From Melastoma dodecandrum (taxonomy: Eukaryota; Streptophyta; Magnoliopsida; Myrtales; Melastomataceae), in NCBI GenBank assembly GCA_029817715.1, contig JARUPY010000055.1, forward strand, positions 1 to 64,000: DNA of 64,000 nucleotides, in the 5' to 3' direction. This document shows positions 1 through 10,672 of this stretch, piece by piece. Every line of letters begins with the position of its first letter. Position 1 is the stretch's first letter. Both the position numbers and the translations under genes were made by a program. The notes under the pieces are model-generated. The model had not been told where the DNA came from. It did not search any database and saw nothing but the letters and a program-made list of their open reading frames with translations.

Positions 1-2489
1 CATATGACATATTTTTATATTTCTTTTTTTCTAAATGAATCACATTAGGGGATTATTTTGGTAGTTTGTTTCACGTTTCTCACCGCCGTGGATAGATACG
101 ACCGACGGCCTCTTCTTTTGTGCTTGAGAAGGCGAATTTGTGGCCCTTTGAACGCAAAATGCATCACGTATCTGTCCCCCACTCTGGCATTGAAATGAAA
201 CCCACCACCCATCCAAAGGAAAGTTTGTCCCGACGTGTTTCGCGTGTCCTCCCGGTTCCATACATTAATTTCCCCTCACCCACTCGGCTGTTACGAACAT
301 CTGTCCCCCTCCTCTCATTTCCCAATCATACACACGCATTGGACCGTCACGTCGCCTGCTCCACGATATTTAGGTCGCAATCGTCCCCCACCTAGATGTG
401 CTCTGTATACAGGTTCGATCGATCTTATACGTATACGTATAACGTGTGTAATACACAACCAATCAAAATGTACGTACGGCCTTTCTGATATTATTATTGT
501 TATGATGATGGATAGTCTCCTAATGTAGTATTAGTCGGTGATCTAAACATTATTACGAGTGATGGATCATCCGAGGATCTACAACTCATCCAAAAACAGA
601 CAGATGGTAAATGAGACTAAACCACACGCTAATAACAAGACAAAGTGCCCCCCCAAAAAGAAAACAACGTGGTGGACAGCTTCAACTAGAAGGAGAGAAA
701 TATAAAAGAGCAAAAGTGAGGTTGTCATTATCATCATAATTATCATCAATCGAGACTCCAAACCCTTTTAACTGGTGCGTATTAGTTTCAAATTTGGGTG
801 TTGATGGGATCCCACGTGTCCCATTTTTCTAACTTCTTTCTTTACGATCGAAACCAACCCAACTCGAGTTTTCTTCCTATGCTTAAAGTTTCTCGTACGG
901 ACATACAATTTGCAATGTTTTCAGAATGGATGGACTCCTAACTAGACAAGAAATTACATGCCCCCCACCCCCCTTTGTTTATGACTGGACCTTTCTAACT
1001 CCTGTCGGGTTTAGGAGAAAAGAAAAGGTTTAAGGTTGTTGTTAGTCAGTGGGGAAGCATTCAAAGCTAAAAGACTAAAACGCAGGATAGGGACGACAAA
1101 ATGGGAAAATCTTCCTTACACTTGCAATGGCTTTCCTTCCCGCGAGCGCCCCCCTTTTTTCTAAGTGAAACCAAGGGAAAGGACAACAACCCAAATATCC
1201 ACGAAATGTCAGAAAGCCGAAAGGAAAGTGCACCCAGAAGCAGTCCTAAAAAGTTGCAAAGCCGGTTTGACAGGAAACAATGGAAAGGGCAGCATCTGAT
1301 GAAGCAAGAAGCTACAAGGAAGTAATAAGACACGAGAAAAGAAAAGATGAAGCCCCAATTTGAAAAGCCTTAAAGGGTCTCTAATTCTAACATTATCATC
1401 ACCCTAAATCAAAGTTGAAGTTGTGTTCTGTCTTGACGGTGGGAGAAGATACTTCTCCAGGTGCCCACAAGCAATCAAGACTCTTGAGGGGACACACAGA
1501 TAAAAAAACAATAAGCTTTAAATAAAATGATGTTGACAGAGCACCACAACCACCCTAGCCCATGTGATATACCCGATTATCATAACAAATAATAGACCCA
1601 AGTTGGGGTTTGGAGTTTCTGGGTGGGGGGGGGGGGACCCTTCTTGCATTGCGGAGAAAGAGAACAACATGGACATTGCAGGGGGGAAGAAAAGGAACAG
1701 ACCATGCAAATGAAACAGACAATTCAATAATGATGGATCTGACCCGATGAATAATTCCCCTCTACACTTTGGTAATTGGATTCAGAACATTAGAGATGCT
1801 ACCACCATCAACATCAGAGTACTGTCGAGATCTACTACTGACTTAGAGTACTAGGTAAGGCAGAAACTTTAACTGTTGTGTGACTACCTCCTTGGCAATG
1901 AAGGGGCAAGAAGATGCTGTCCCGAGTTCCCATGTGCTTTGGACATCCCTTGTGCTGTGCTTGCAGAAGATCAAGGTATTAGTTAAGTAACGCGAATGGA
2001 GCTAAAAACAGAACGCAGAAGACTGAAATCATATTGTCCAAGAATTCACAAACGTCACAGTAAATTTATCGACATCATCCACCGGTCATGCGGTCATCAG
2101 AGAGCTCTGGCTATCAAGGCCGTGGCTGATGTTGCACTATTTACAAATTGATAGACAAATTCTCTGTTAGTTTGTTCCTCTCCTTTCTTCAAGCTAGCAA
2201 TGGTGTTGCAACACTAAGTGTTTAGGTATTTGCCTATCTGCAATCAAGTCTCCAGAATATTCCTTAGTGGGAAGCCCCTTATTCTGGGATCAGGCATCTC
2301 CTCTCTTCTGGACATATAAAGCTTATATTTGCATTTGCTACCACCGACATTCACCCTGGTGCTTCGTGACTCAATTGCATCCAGAGGGCCATGATTATTT
2401 TACTTGGTTTATCTATAAGCAATATTACAAGCGATTGCCTCATTCTCTCTGAGTGTGATGCCTTTCCCACCAGCTTCACAACCAAATAA
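1..2489. other. Intergenic, no gene recognised
   Basis: I see no convincing gene here. Reading frames are short and do not resemble any family I know. The stretch holds C- and G-rich runs (around 961-973 and 1622-1636) and a TACGTA-rich palindromic patch near 425-442. The last few hundred bases are probably the 3' untranslated region of the minus-strand J-domain gene that ends at 2490. Confidence 0.5.
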
Positions 2490-4252
2490 TTATATACTGT
2501 GCTTTCTCTCTTTCTTAATCGACTCGTATGATCTCAATACTTCCTTGAATTTGGCCTCGGCCACTTCTGCGTCAACACAGGCAACACCCGCAATTTCAAA
2601 CTAGTTAGGAGACACAGATCAAATGACTTTAGCATATAGCCGTCAAGAACTAGGTGTCCACCTTTGTTGCTCTGATTCTGATCAGGGTGAAACTCCATTG
2701 CCTTAGCCCTGAATGCTGCCTGCAGCCACAGTGAAGGCCTAATAAGAACCACCATCACTCTGGCAGGCCAAAGCATTCTTACTTAGAAAATATATGCTAA
2801 GCAGAAGGCACCAATTTTGTGCTTCTGTTATTCGCAAATCCCGACGCACAAATAGTTCTACCGGATGTGCCCAGGCATAAATATTTCTCATGAACAATGT
2901 AACTATACTCAAAATGAGGGCAGCATATAAGCTAAGAGAAATATATTGCTGCTGAGGAAGCCACCGGATTTTACCTTTATCTCTGTGTCTGTATATGGCA
3001 TCTTTCTTGACCTGCAGAAAAGAAAAGGCATGAAAATGAATGTTCGCCAGCATTAAGGAAATCATGAACTGCAATTCTCAAAGAGGGATGACAATTAAAG
3101 AACCGGAAATGGTTGAGTATTCATCGTCCCATGAAACAAAAAAGATAATTGAATATGGCTACACAAAATTAAAGCTATCGACGTATTAGCACATCCTGGG
3201 CTAGGAGCACCTGTCGAGTCCCAACACAGAGTAATGATGTGACAATGGAGGATGAGCACCCTGCGAATTAGCCCACTGATTCCGGAAAGAAGCATCAGCC
3301 TTCCAATACCAATCATCACGCTGGAATTGCTGATTATGACCATTAGTTCCGTTTTCCTTCCAGCCACCACAGCCCCGCATATGTTTATTCCTTTCTCTAT
3401 CAAACACACTTTGCATCCTCTTTATCCGCTCCTACAAAATGATCGGGCGAATGATCATGTCGTACGAAGAAAGGAACAGTCCTTAGAGTCTAAACATTAT
3501 AGATGCAGAAACTGACCACTCTCTCCATCTCCTCTTCGTATGCCTCCTGCATCCGCTTGTTGTATCTCCGCCAAGCTTCCTCCTGGAGTGCCGTCCGGAA
3601 AGATTTAGCCGAGTCACGTGATCTGATCAACTTTTCCGATTCAATGAGATACTAGTTAGATTACCACGTTCAGGTCACAAGGCTCAGCTTCTTTTATTGT
3701 CTGTTCTGGGAAACAAGAGGCCATCACAGATGCTATACCTGAGAATAAACCCAATCAATAGATTGCCGAAGCCGCATTGCCTGTCACATTCCAAACACAA
3801 ATCAGCAAAAATAAAGCCTCTAATCTTCAGAAAGGCAGAATCCCCGAGCCAATGTCAGATCTCAGGAATGGAGGAGATTTACACAGAACAAGGATTCCAC
3901 CACACATCTGAGCGCCCTGTTCCTAATCTAATGCACCAAACTTTTACCGAAAGATGGACGCAAAGCTAGCAATCTTTGAATTCCGCCCAAAGAACCCAGA
4001 TTCACAGGGACACGGGACAATAAACTGGGCAGAGAATCGAAGAAAATCACATTAAATCGAGGAACAAACCAACAAGCTGCCCTCGACAGCATATGTCGAT
4101 CGAATGCATGCCAAGAGCCCGTATTCACCGCCGAAAATCCACTGAAGAAAAGAAAACTAACAATCCCATCATTCCAAGAGAAAGAAGAGGACCGCCAGAG
4201 TGGTGGCTGCTGCGCCGACGAGGCCGAACGCGATAACCCCCAACGGCTTCAT
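2490..4252 (-). CDS. J-domain (DnaJ-like) protein with N-terminal hydrophobic segment
   Basis: Predicted co-chaperone of Hsp70. Seven exons on the minus strand join in phase: 4252-4193, 3780-3739, 3651-3517, 3431-3211, 3011-2975, 2719-2662 and 2566-2490, giving 630 nt and 209 residues. Residues 1-21 are a hydrophobic stretch that could anchor the protein in a membrane or act as a targeting signal. Residues about 35-105 are charged and helical (RRYNKRMQEAYEEEMERV region). The J domain is C-terminal, starting at HHYSVLGLDR (about 144-153), with YTDTEIK in helix II and the diagnostic HPD tripeptide at about 176-178. There is no G/F-rich or zinc-finger domain, so this is a type-III (class C) J protein. 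The C-terminal J domain behind an N-terminal hydrophobic segment is an architecture I know from plants, but the partner and compartment are inferred only. The ATG at 4252 is chosen because the hydrophobic start joins exon 2 in phase. Confidence 0.85.
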
Positions 4253-7113
4253 CTCCCGCTCCTTCCCTCCTCCATGCAGAGGTGATCGCCACGACTCCCT
4301 CCCTGGGCTCCCCTCCTCCGTCCCCATTGCCTTCCTTCCCCCCACTCCAGACGAATCTCAGGATTCTCCCTTCCCCTCCCCTCCCCAATCGGCCAACTTC
4401 TTTTTTCTTGTGCGGATGATTGAGAACCTGAATCTCCATTGTCGAAGGTTGTAATGAAATTCAACGCCGGCGAAATTGTCGTGGGCGCCCGCCGTTTCCC
4501 TCCCTCAGATTCTTGTCGCCGCCTAAACAACCCGCTTTTGGGCCTTTCTCAGCCCACATTGCATCTAATCTGATAGCCCAATCGAACCTCATCGAGCCCA
4601 CACATTTTATACAGCATTAAGTAAAATCGTAAACGAGGGGATAGATACGATCGGGATGTTTTAATTAATACTATCGGAATTCTGAAAACTAAACGTGTTA
4701 CTAATTGCACTCATTTTAAGGATGTTAACAAAATCGAAATGACTTCTCAACATCATCAATATTCCCTCAATATGATGTATGTTCACTACTTGCCTCCCCC
4801 GGGGGGTGTTCAATAATATATGAACTGTCGCCTTGTGTACTGTCACTTCTTCCATCAGACAAAAGCTTATATTATACGCCGCAGGGCATTATCCCTGGCC
4901 ATACGATGATGATCCAAAAGTCAGCCATCCACTCTCTGTCTGTCCGTCTGTCTGGTCTATTTCTTACCATTCACAATGACCAAAAACGAAATACAAAACG
5001 ATTCGAGGCCTTATGAATATCTGACAAGTAAACGAATGGCTCTATGGCTACAATAATATGTATAATTACTGAAAGGTGGCACAAAAGCCACAGGCCATGC
5101 TTTCAAATTCCGAACAGATAAGTGGGACTTTACCATCACATGGAGCCTACGTTTTGGCTCAGTCTCCCTTTGCCTGTTTTGGAAACTCCCCCATATCAAT
5201 GCGCTACACATAGACCGTGATCGTGTCCGTTCATATCGATCAGGGGTTCTTTCACGGATCCGGGGAATGGGACCGCGGCTCCCGTGAACCTATAGTTGAA
5301 TATCGAATCTCCCCTCCAAAGTAAGATCAATATATATCCTGTAAATTGTGCGCAGTCTATGGTTGAAATGAAATGAAATGAAAGTGCCCAGGTTGGAAAG
5401 AAAACGCGAGGTTTGGGCGGTGTCCGAAGCTGCGGCATTACGGGGGGTCACTTCTCTTGAAAGGAAATTGCTTTGGGGGAGAGGGGGGGGGGGGGGGGGG
5501 GGGTCCAAAATTGTCAAAAAGAGGGAGGTACACATACATGAAACTGGGGGTCTTTTACTTTGGTCGTGTAATGCCCCAGTAGTCGAGAAATACTTGATGT
5601 CCGACTGACTGATTAGAGCAACCTGCCAATGGCAAGATGAGCGAATCCTACTCGTCTTGTCCTTGGCCATACACGTGTTCCGAACTCTTATACCATGTTA
5701 TTGATTCTTCTTTTCGCATGTGTAGTACCATTTCTTTCGGGTTCACAGACGAATCAAATGTGGCACTAACCGAAGTGCCTTAGGTTCGCTGGCTAACGTC
5801 AAAGAGTTTCTTACGGGAGTACGTTTAATTTTTTTAAAAATATTTACGAAATACGGTTTATAATTCGTAAAACATGGATTTATCGTAAAAAAACGTGCCA
5901 CTTAAATTACAAAGAAGGCGGGTTTTGAAAACTCGTCATTCCAACGCTTGTAATTTTTTGACTGTAATACTTAGACGGACTCTGTATTAGGCCGGGGGCG
6001 GCCCGCCTCTTTTGCTCGATGAAAAAACCCACTCCTTTAACTAAATGAACATATGACAAATTTTCAAAATTCGCCCCTTATTATATTATAGAGTGGCGGG
6101 ATTTCAAAACACGCCCCTTATTGTATTATAGTGTGGCGGTTTTCAAAACCCACCCCTTATGGTATTTTAGGGTGACGGATTTTCAAAACCCGCCCCCTAC
6201 TGTGTGTGACGGGTTCTCAAAACCCGTCTTCATGTAAATCTAACCCCACCACATTGGGCGGACCCGCCTTAGCATGTTTACCTAACCCGCCCTCCATGGG
6301 ACGTGTTTTAAAAACGCATATATTCATAATTTACGAAACAAGAACCCAATTTAAAAAAAAAAACTAACCGTATACAAAAATCTAAAGCTTATTTAAAAGG
6401 GACAGAGAAAAATAAGGGGACGAGTAATATCTAAGAAAGGGTCAATAATGGATGGCCGCACCGCATCCTTTGTCTTCTCCCCCCTCTTGTCAAGCTTTCC
6501 ACATGGCGGTGGAAGTCATTAGATTGAGTAACTCTCCGTACATACCGAAAGAGTAGTCGGAATGCTGCTGTGCTCTTCTAGGTCTCGATTTCCCTCTTTC
6601 CACTTATATGAAGTTTCACTGTCAACTTCCCTCCCACTTTTCAAACCCTTCGTCCCAACATCACAGGGACCGATGCCTCTATTTTCTGCAATTTTCTTTT
6701 TGAACTCTCCGATTAGATTGTCCCCAACACGGGGGTTGTACTGTGCTTTGTCCAATTTTAATGTAACGCTGGAAAAAAGTTGTACTGTGCTTAAGAAGTA
6801 AAGTTCGACTTCCAACAACTGATAAAATACACACTTAAAGAAGTCGGATTTATTTATTTTATAAAGTTCGATTTTCATTTAGTCCAAAATTAGACTTTAT
6901 AAGTTGGATTTCTAGTTTTTATTTTTGAAATTATTTAGAACTTAGTGGAAATTTTTTCCGAGGACATAACTCTAGGCGTGTTAATGTTGATAGTAAAAAA
7001 TCTGGTGTACAATAAAATAAGTCCGAGTCTTACCAGCAGTCAAAATAAGTCTAATTGCTCCACAATGTAGATGTGTATATCTTTTGTTATCATCATGTTC
7101 ATCCGATATCTCC
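4253..7113. other. Intergenic: J-gene 5' region and ACS upstream region
   Basis: I find no gene. The left part is GC-rich and is probably the promoter and 5' leader of the minus-strand J-domain gene. A G homopolymer tract lies at about 5479-5502. A degenerate 40-bp tandem repeat occupies 6062-6225 and is listed separately. The rest is AT-rich and leads into the ACC synthase promoter. Confidence 0.5.
6062..6225. repeat. Degenerate ~40-bp tandem repeat, four units
   Basis: Four units begin with TTTCAAAA at 6062, 6102, 6141 and 6181. Each is followed by a CGCCCC-like block and a TATTATAG-like block ending near GTGGCGG. The period is 39-40 bp. The units have diverged by substitutions, and the fourth is the most altered. 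No coding function is seen. Confidence 0.8.
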
Positions 7114-7122
7114 TATATAAAG
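7114..7122 (+). promoter_or_regulatory. Probable TATA box of the ACC synthase gene
   Basis: TATATAAAG lies about 140 bp upstream of the ACS start codon at 7264, a usual distance for a plant TATA box plus 5' leader. Assigned by position and sequence only. Confidence 0.6.
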
Positions 7123-7263
7123 AAGGAAAGTTGTCCGAGACTACAACAAAGAAGGACAAACTTCTACCAAAATATAGCAACATTTTCATATCTAGGATCT
7201 TTCCCTAATTCAACCCAAAACTATTAAGGTTTGTGTTGGTTGACTAAGAAAGGAAAGGAGAGG

Positions 7264-8856
7264 ATGCTGTCGAGGAAGTTAAGCAGCAATTCCCATGGCC
7301 AGGACTCATCCTACTTCCTCGGCTGGGAAGAGTACGTGAAGAACCCTTTCCACGCCATTAACAACCCTAATGGGATCATCCAGATGGGGCTTGCGGAGAA
7401 CCAGGTATGTCGCGAAGTTGACATATTGTCGGTTAAGAGACCACGCACTCGAGCATTGTGTACTAAAAGTTTCCACTTCATTCATTAACTTACACTGTTT
7501 TTTTGGCAGCTCTCGGTAGATCAAATCACGGGTTGGCTGAAGAGGAGAAACCTGACAGGTTGCGAACTGGGGGTTTCCGATTTCAAGGAGCTAGCCTCGT
7601 TCCAAGACTACCGCGGCCTTCCCGCTTTCAAGAGTGTAATAAAAATATATCACGTGTGTTTTGTCTTGAATGATAAGGGACGTCTCTTCGTGTCTTCGTA
7701 AAGGTTGCAGCGATTTCGTTACTCGTACAGGCACTGGGGGCATTCATGGGGAAGATAAGAGACGGTCAAGTAACTTTTGATGAGGAAAAGATTGTCCTTA
7801 CCGCCGGAGCAACCTCGGCCAACGAAATTCTAATGTTTTGCCTGGCTGATCCAGGGGATGCGTTCCTCCTCCCCACCCCATATTATCCCGGGTATGATAA
7901 AACGGTTCTCGATCGTCTTGATACCAATGCGGGAAATGTTCACAAGAATATAGTCTTTCAGATTTGACAGGGATCTGAAGTGGAGGACAGGAGTAGAGAT
8001 CATCCCGATACACACCTCGAGTTCGAACAACTTTAGGATCACAAAATCCTCGTTAGAACAAGCCTTCCGACATGCCCAAACCCTTGGCATGACCGTCAAA
8101 GGGGTCCTCATAACCAATCCTTCTAACCCTCTCGGCACAACCATAACTAGGTCCGAGTTCAACCAGTTGATCCGGTTTGTCGACTCGAAAAACATACACC
8201 TCATTAGTGATGAAATCTATGCCGGGACAGTGTTCAATAACTCTCCAGATGGCTTCATCAGTGTGGCCGAGGCTCTCCACTGTGGGAACCATTCGTTGTC
8301 ACAGAGGATTCACCTCGTCTATAGCCTTTCCAAGGACATGGGCATGCCGGGGTTTCGAGTTGGGCTGATATACTCGAACAACCCATCCTTAGTCTCGGCA
8401 GCGACCAAAATGTCCAGCTTCGGGCTGGTTTCTGCCCAAACTCAATACCTGCTCGCCAACATGTTATCGGACGAAAGCTTTGTTCATTCATACATAGAGG
8501 AAAACAGGAAGAGAATCAGGGAGAGGAAACAACTCATGGTGTCGCGGTTGCATGAGGTAGGAATACCGTGCCTCGAGAGTAACGCGGGGCTTTTCTGTTG
8601 GGTCGACATGAGGGGATTACTCGACGAGTCGGGGCCGTCGTTCGGGAGCGAGAAGAGGTTATGGACAAGGCTGATTCATGAAGTGGGGCTGAATGTTTGT
8701 GCCGGTTCGTCCTGCCATTGCTCGGAGCCAGGGTGGTTCAGGATTTGCTTCGCAAACATGGACGAATGGACCATGGAGGTGGCGATGGATCGGATCAAAT
8801 CGTTTGCAGATTCAATCCGTGGCCAGGAGCGGGCGGCGGGCAAGGTGCTCAGGTAA
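7264..8856 (+). CDS. ACS: 1-aminocyclopropane-1-carboxylate synthase, type-III-like
   Basis: PLP-dependent enzyme that converts S-adenosylmethionine to ACC, the committed and usually limiting step of ethylene synthesis in the cytosol. Exons 7264-7404, 7510-7635, 7731-7891 and 7962-8856 join in phase to 440 residues. Family marks: the N-terminal [13 protein letters not shown] and [11 protein letters not shown] blocks, the DYRGLPAF block with the substrate-contact tyrosine, [17 protein letters not shown], and the PLP-lysine box [14 protein letters not shown] with lysine at about 267. The protein ends about 35 residues after [10 protein letters not shown]. It has neither the RLSF-type CDPK site nor the serine-rich MAPK tail of type-I and type-II enzymes, which fits the short-tailed type-III class (Arabidopsis ACS7-like). 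The ATG at 7264 follows an in-frame run without another ATG and matches the family N-terminus. The introns are short (70-105 bp). Confidence 0.95.
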
Positions 8857-10672
8857 CCACCACCCCCCGCGGCGACAGCGTCGGTTCGAGCTGCATGGAA
8901 AGGACGTAGCCGAGGCAGTTTTTCTTGTTAGCAACGTGTTCCCACTCGATTCCCAGACGAATAATATGTTGTTTCCAATTCAACGGTCAAAATTACGAGC
9001 CGTGAAAATGGGCCTGACATTATAATGGGCCGGCCCGTAACCAGGGGGACCAGAACCACCTCAAAACTTCTCCACGAGGGGGAAACGACACCGGTTCGCA
9101 ACTTCCAAAGAACCGCCCTTCTGTCTCCGCGCCGCGCCCTCCACGTGGCTTCAGGGGCGCTCTCCCTCGGACACACGAAAACAAGAAAAGGATAACTGGG
9201 ACAAAAATGTTAGAATTTGAATAAAAAAATATTGTCCGGCTGTACATTTGCTACCAAACTGCATGGCGGGAAGACGATCTCGTATTGTCGTAAAACAATA
9301 AATATATTCAGGAGGTTACGTCCCCTCGGAATCCGATGCCACGTGTCGTCGAAATAGCAGAACCCCCACAAGTAAAGATACATTACATTCTCCAGTGGAA
9401 TTTCTTTTTGTAAGAGAATCACGTGGTTGATATTCTGTTTGAACTGGTGGGGGGGACTTCCGCCTCTTATAGCCCCCCCCGGTGATGACGTGGCACATCC
9501 TTTGTCGCGAGGGGAAAGGCGGACATGTTCGTTGGGATTTTTTATTTCCCGAAAGAAACCAGAAATATTTATATTCGCTGTTGTTGTTGATGATGATGAT
9601 GATGATGATGAAGATTCGATAGAAGCGGATGAAATCCAACCCCCCCCCCGTCCCCTTCCCAATCCCCAGAGAGATTATAGAGAGGAGCGGGTGAAGAGAC
9701 GTTACAACGGCAGCGGTTTCTTCTCCTTCTCCTTCTTTCTTTCATCTTCGTGGATGATCTCGGTCGGACATTGTCGTCGCAGGTTCAAAACTCTCCCTTT
9801 TCCTACTGGTTTGAGATTCCATCCTGTTTGGGAAGAAAATTGGGATTCTGGGTGTCGTCTAAGCAACGATTTTGGGGTGACTTATTGGGTTTCGTGTAAG
9901 GAGGAGGACGGTTGTCGTTTAGCCTTGAGACTTTGCTTCTACTCGTTAGTCCTGTTCCTGAGTTGTTTTCTCCAAGGATTTCTGTGAGGAGAGGGAAGGG
10001 TGTTGGAGCTTTCCCCCCCTCTCTCTCTCTCTCTTTTGTTTTTTGATAAGTGGAGCTTTCCTCTTTATTATGACGATATTGGGGTGCTGTGTTCCCTGAT
10101 TCTGTTAGTGCTTCTCCATTCTTGATTGGTTGATCAGGGGTCTGTATATGTTTGATTGAACTCTTTGTGTTCCGGTTTTTCGATGAAAGGTTGGTGTTTT
10201 TATCATCTTTACCATCATAGGAAAGAATTGTCGGAGTGGTCTGTCCTTGTTCGGGAGAGTCTCATGACTCACTTAAAGACGAAGTAATTTGTTTCTTTGA
10301 TACCATAAATCTTTTTTTGGTGGATTCCTCCTTTTTGTTTCTTTGTTGATGTTTTTTTCTGGTTGAGAGTAAGCCCCGGGCCATGTTTCTTCTTTTAGTA
10401 TGAAGTATTCAGACCTTTTATCCCCTGTTTGTTTCGCTAACATTTGATAGCTAATCGATGACTATTGGCAGGTGAAGTCTTAAATTTTCGGGAAGAAGCA
10501 CGTTTTTCATTAGTATCTCATAGGTGAAGAAGCTTTTCCAGTGGTGAATTTGGCTATAAGTGTTTCTTCCGAGGAGTTATCTCCTTATCGCTGCAAGGAG
10601 GTGTCCTTCCTCTCCTGCATTTACGAACTCAGAGAAGCGGAGATAGCCTATGGTCATTAGGAGGAGGAGGAG
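8857..10672. other. Intergenic and long 5' region of the RXW8-like gene
   Basis: I find no independent gene. CACGTG cores occur at 9340-9345 (as CCACGTGTCG, ABRE/G-box-like) and 9420-9425. A GAT microsatellite lies at about 9586-9611 and a CT tract at about 10020-10034. A 186-codon open frame at 9427-9987 crosses the GAT repeat and has low-complexity, frame-random composition, so I treat it as untranslated leader. The 9.6-10.67 kb part is T-rich, like a plant 5' UTR with a possible leader intron. Confidence 0.5.

Noticed and set aside
1880..1990. Possible microRNA precursor in the left intergenic region
   Set aside because: No known plant microRNA sequence was recognised and no long stem was found by eye.
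9427..9987. 186-codon plus-strand open frame before the RXW8-like gene
   Set aside because: Crosses a GAT microsatellite, resembles no family, has low-complexity stretches and lies in the expected 5' leader.
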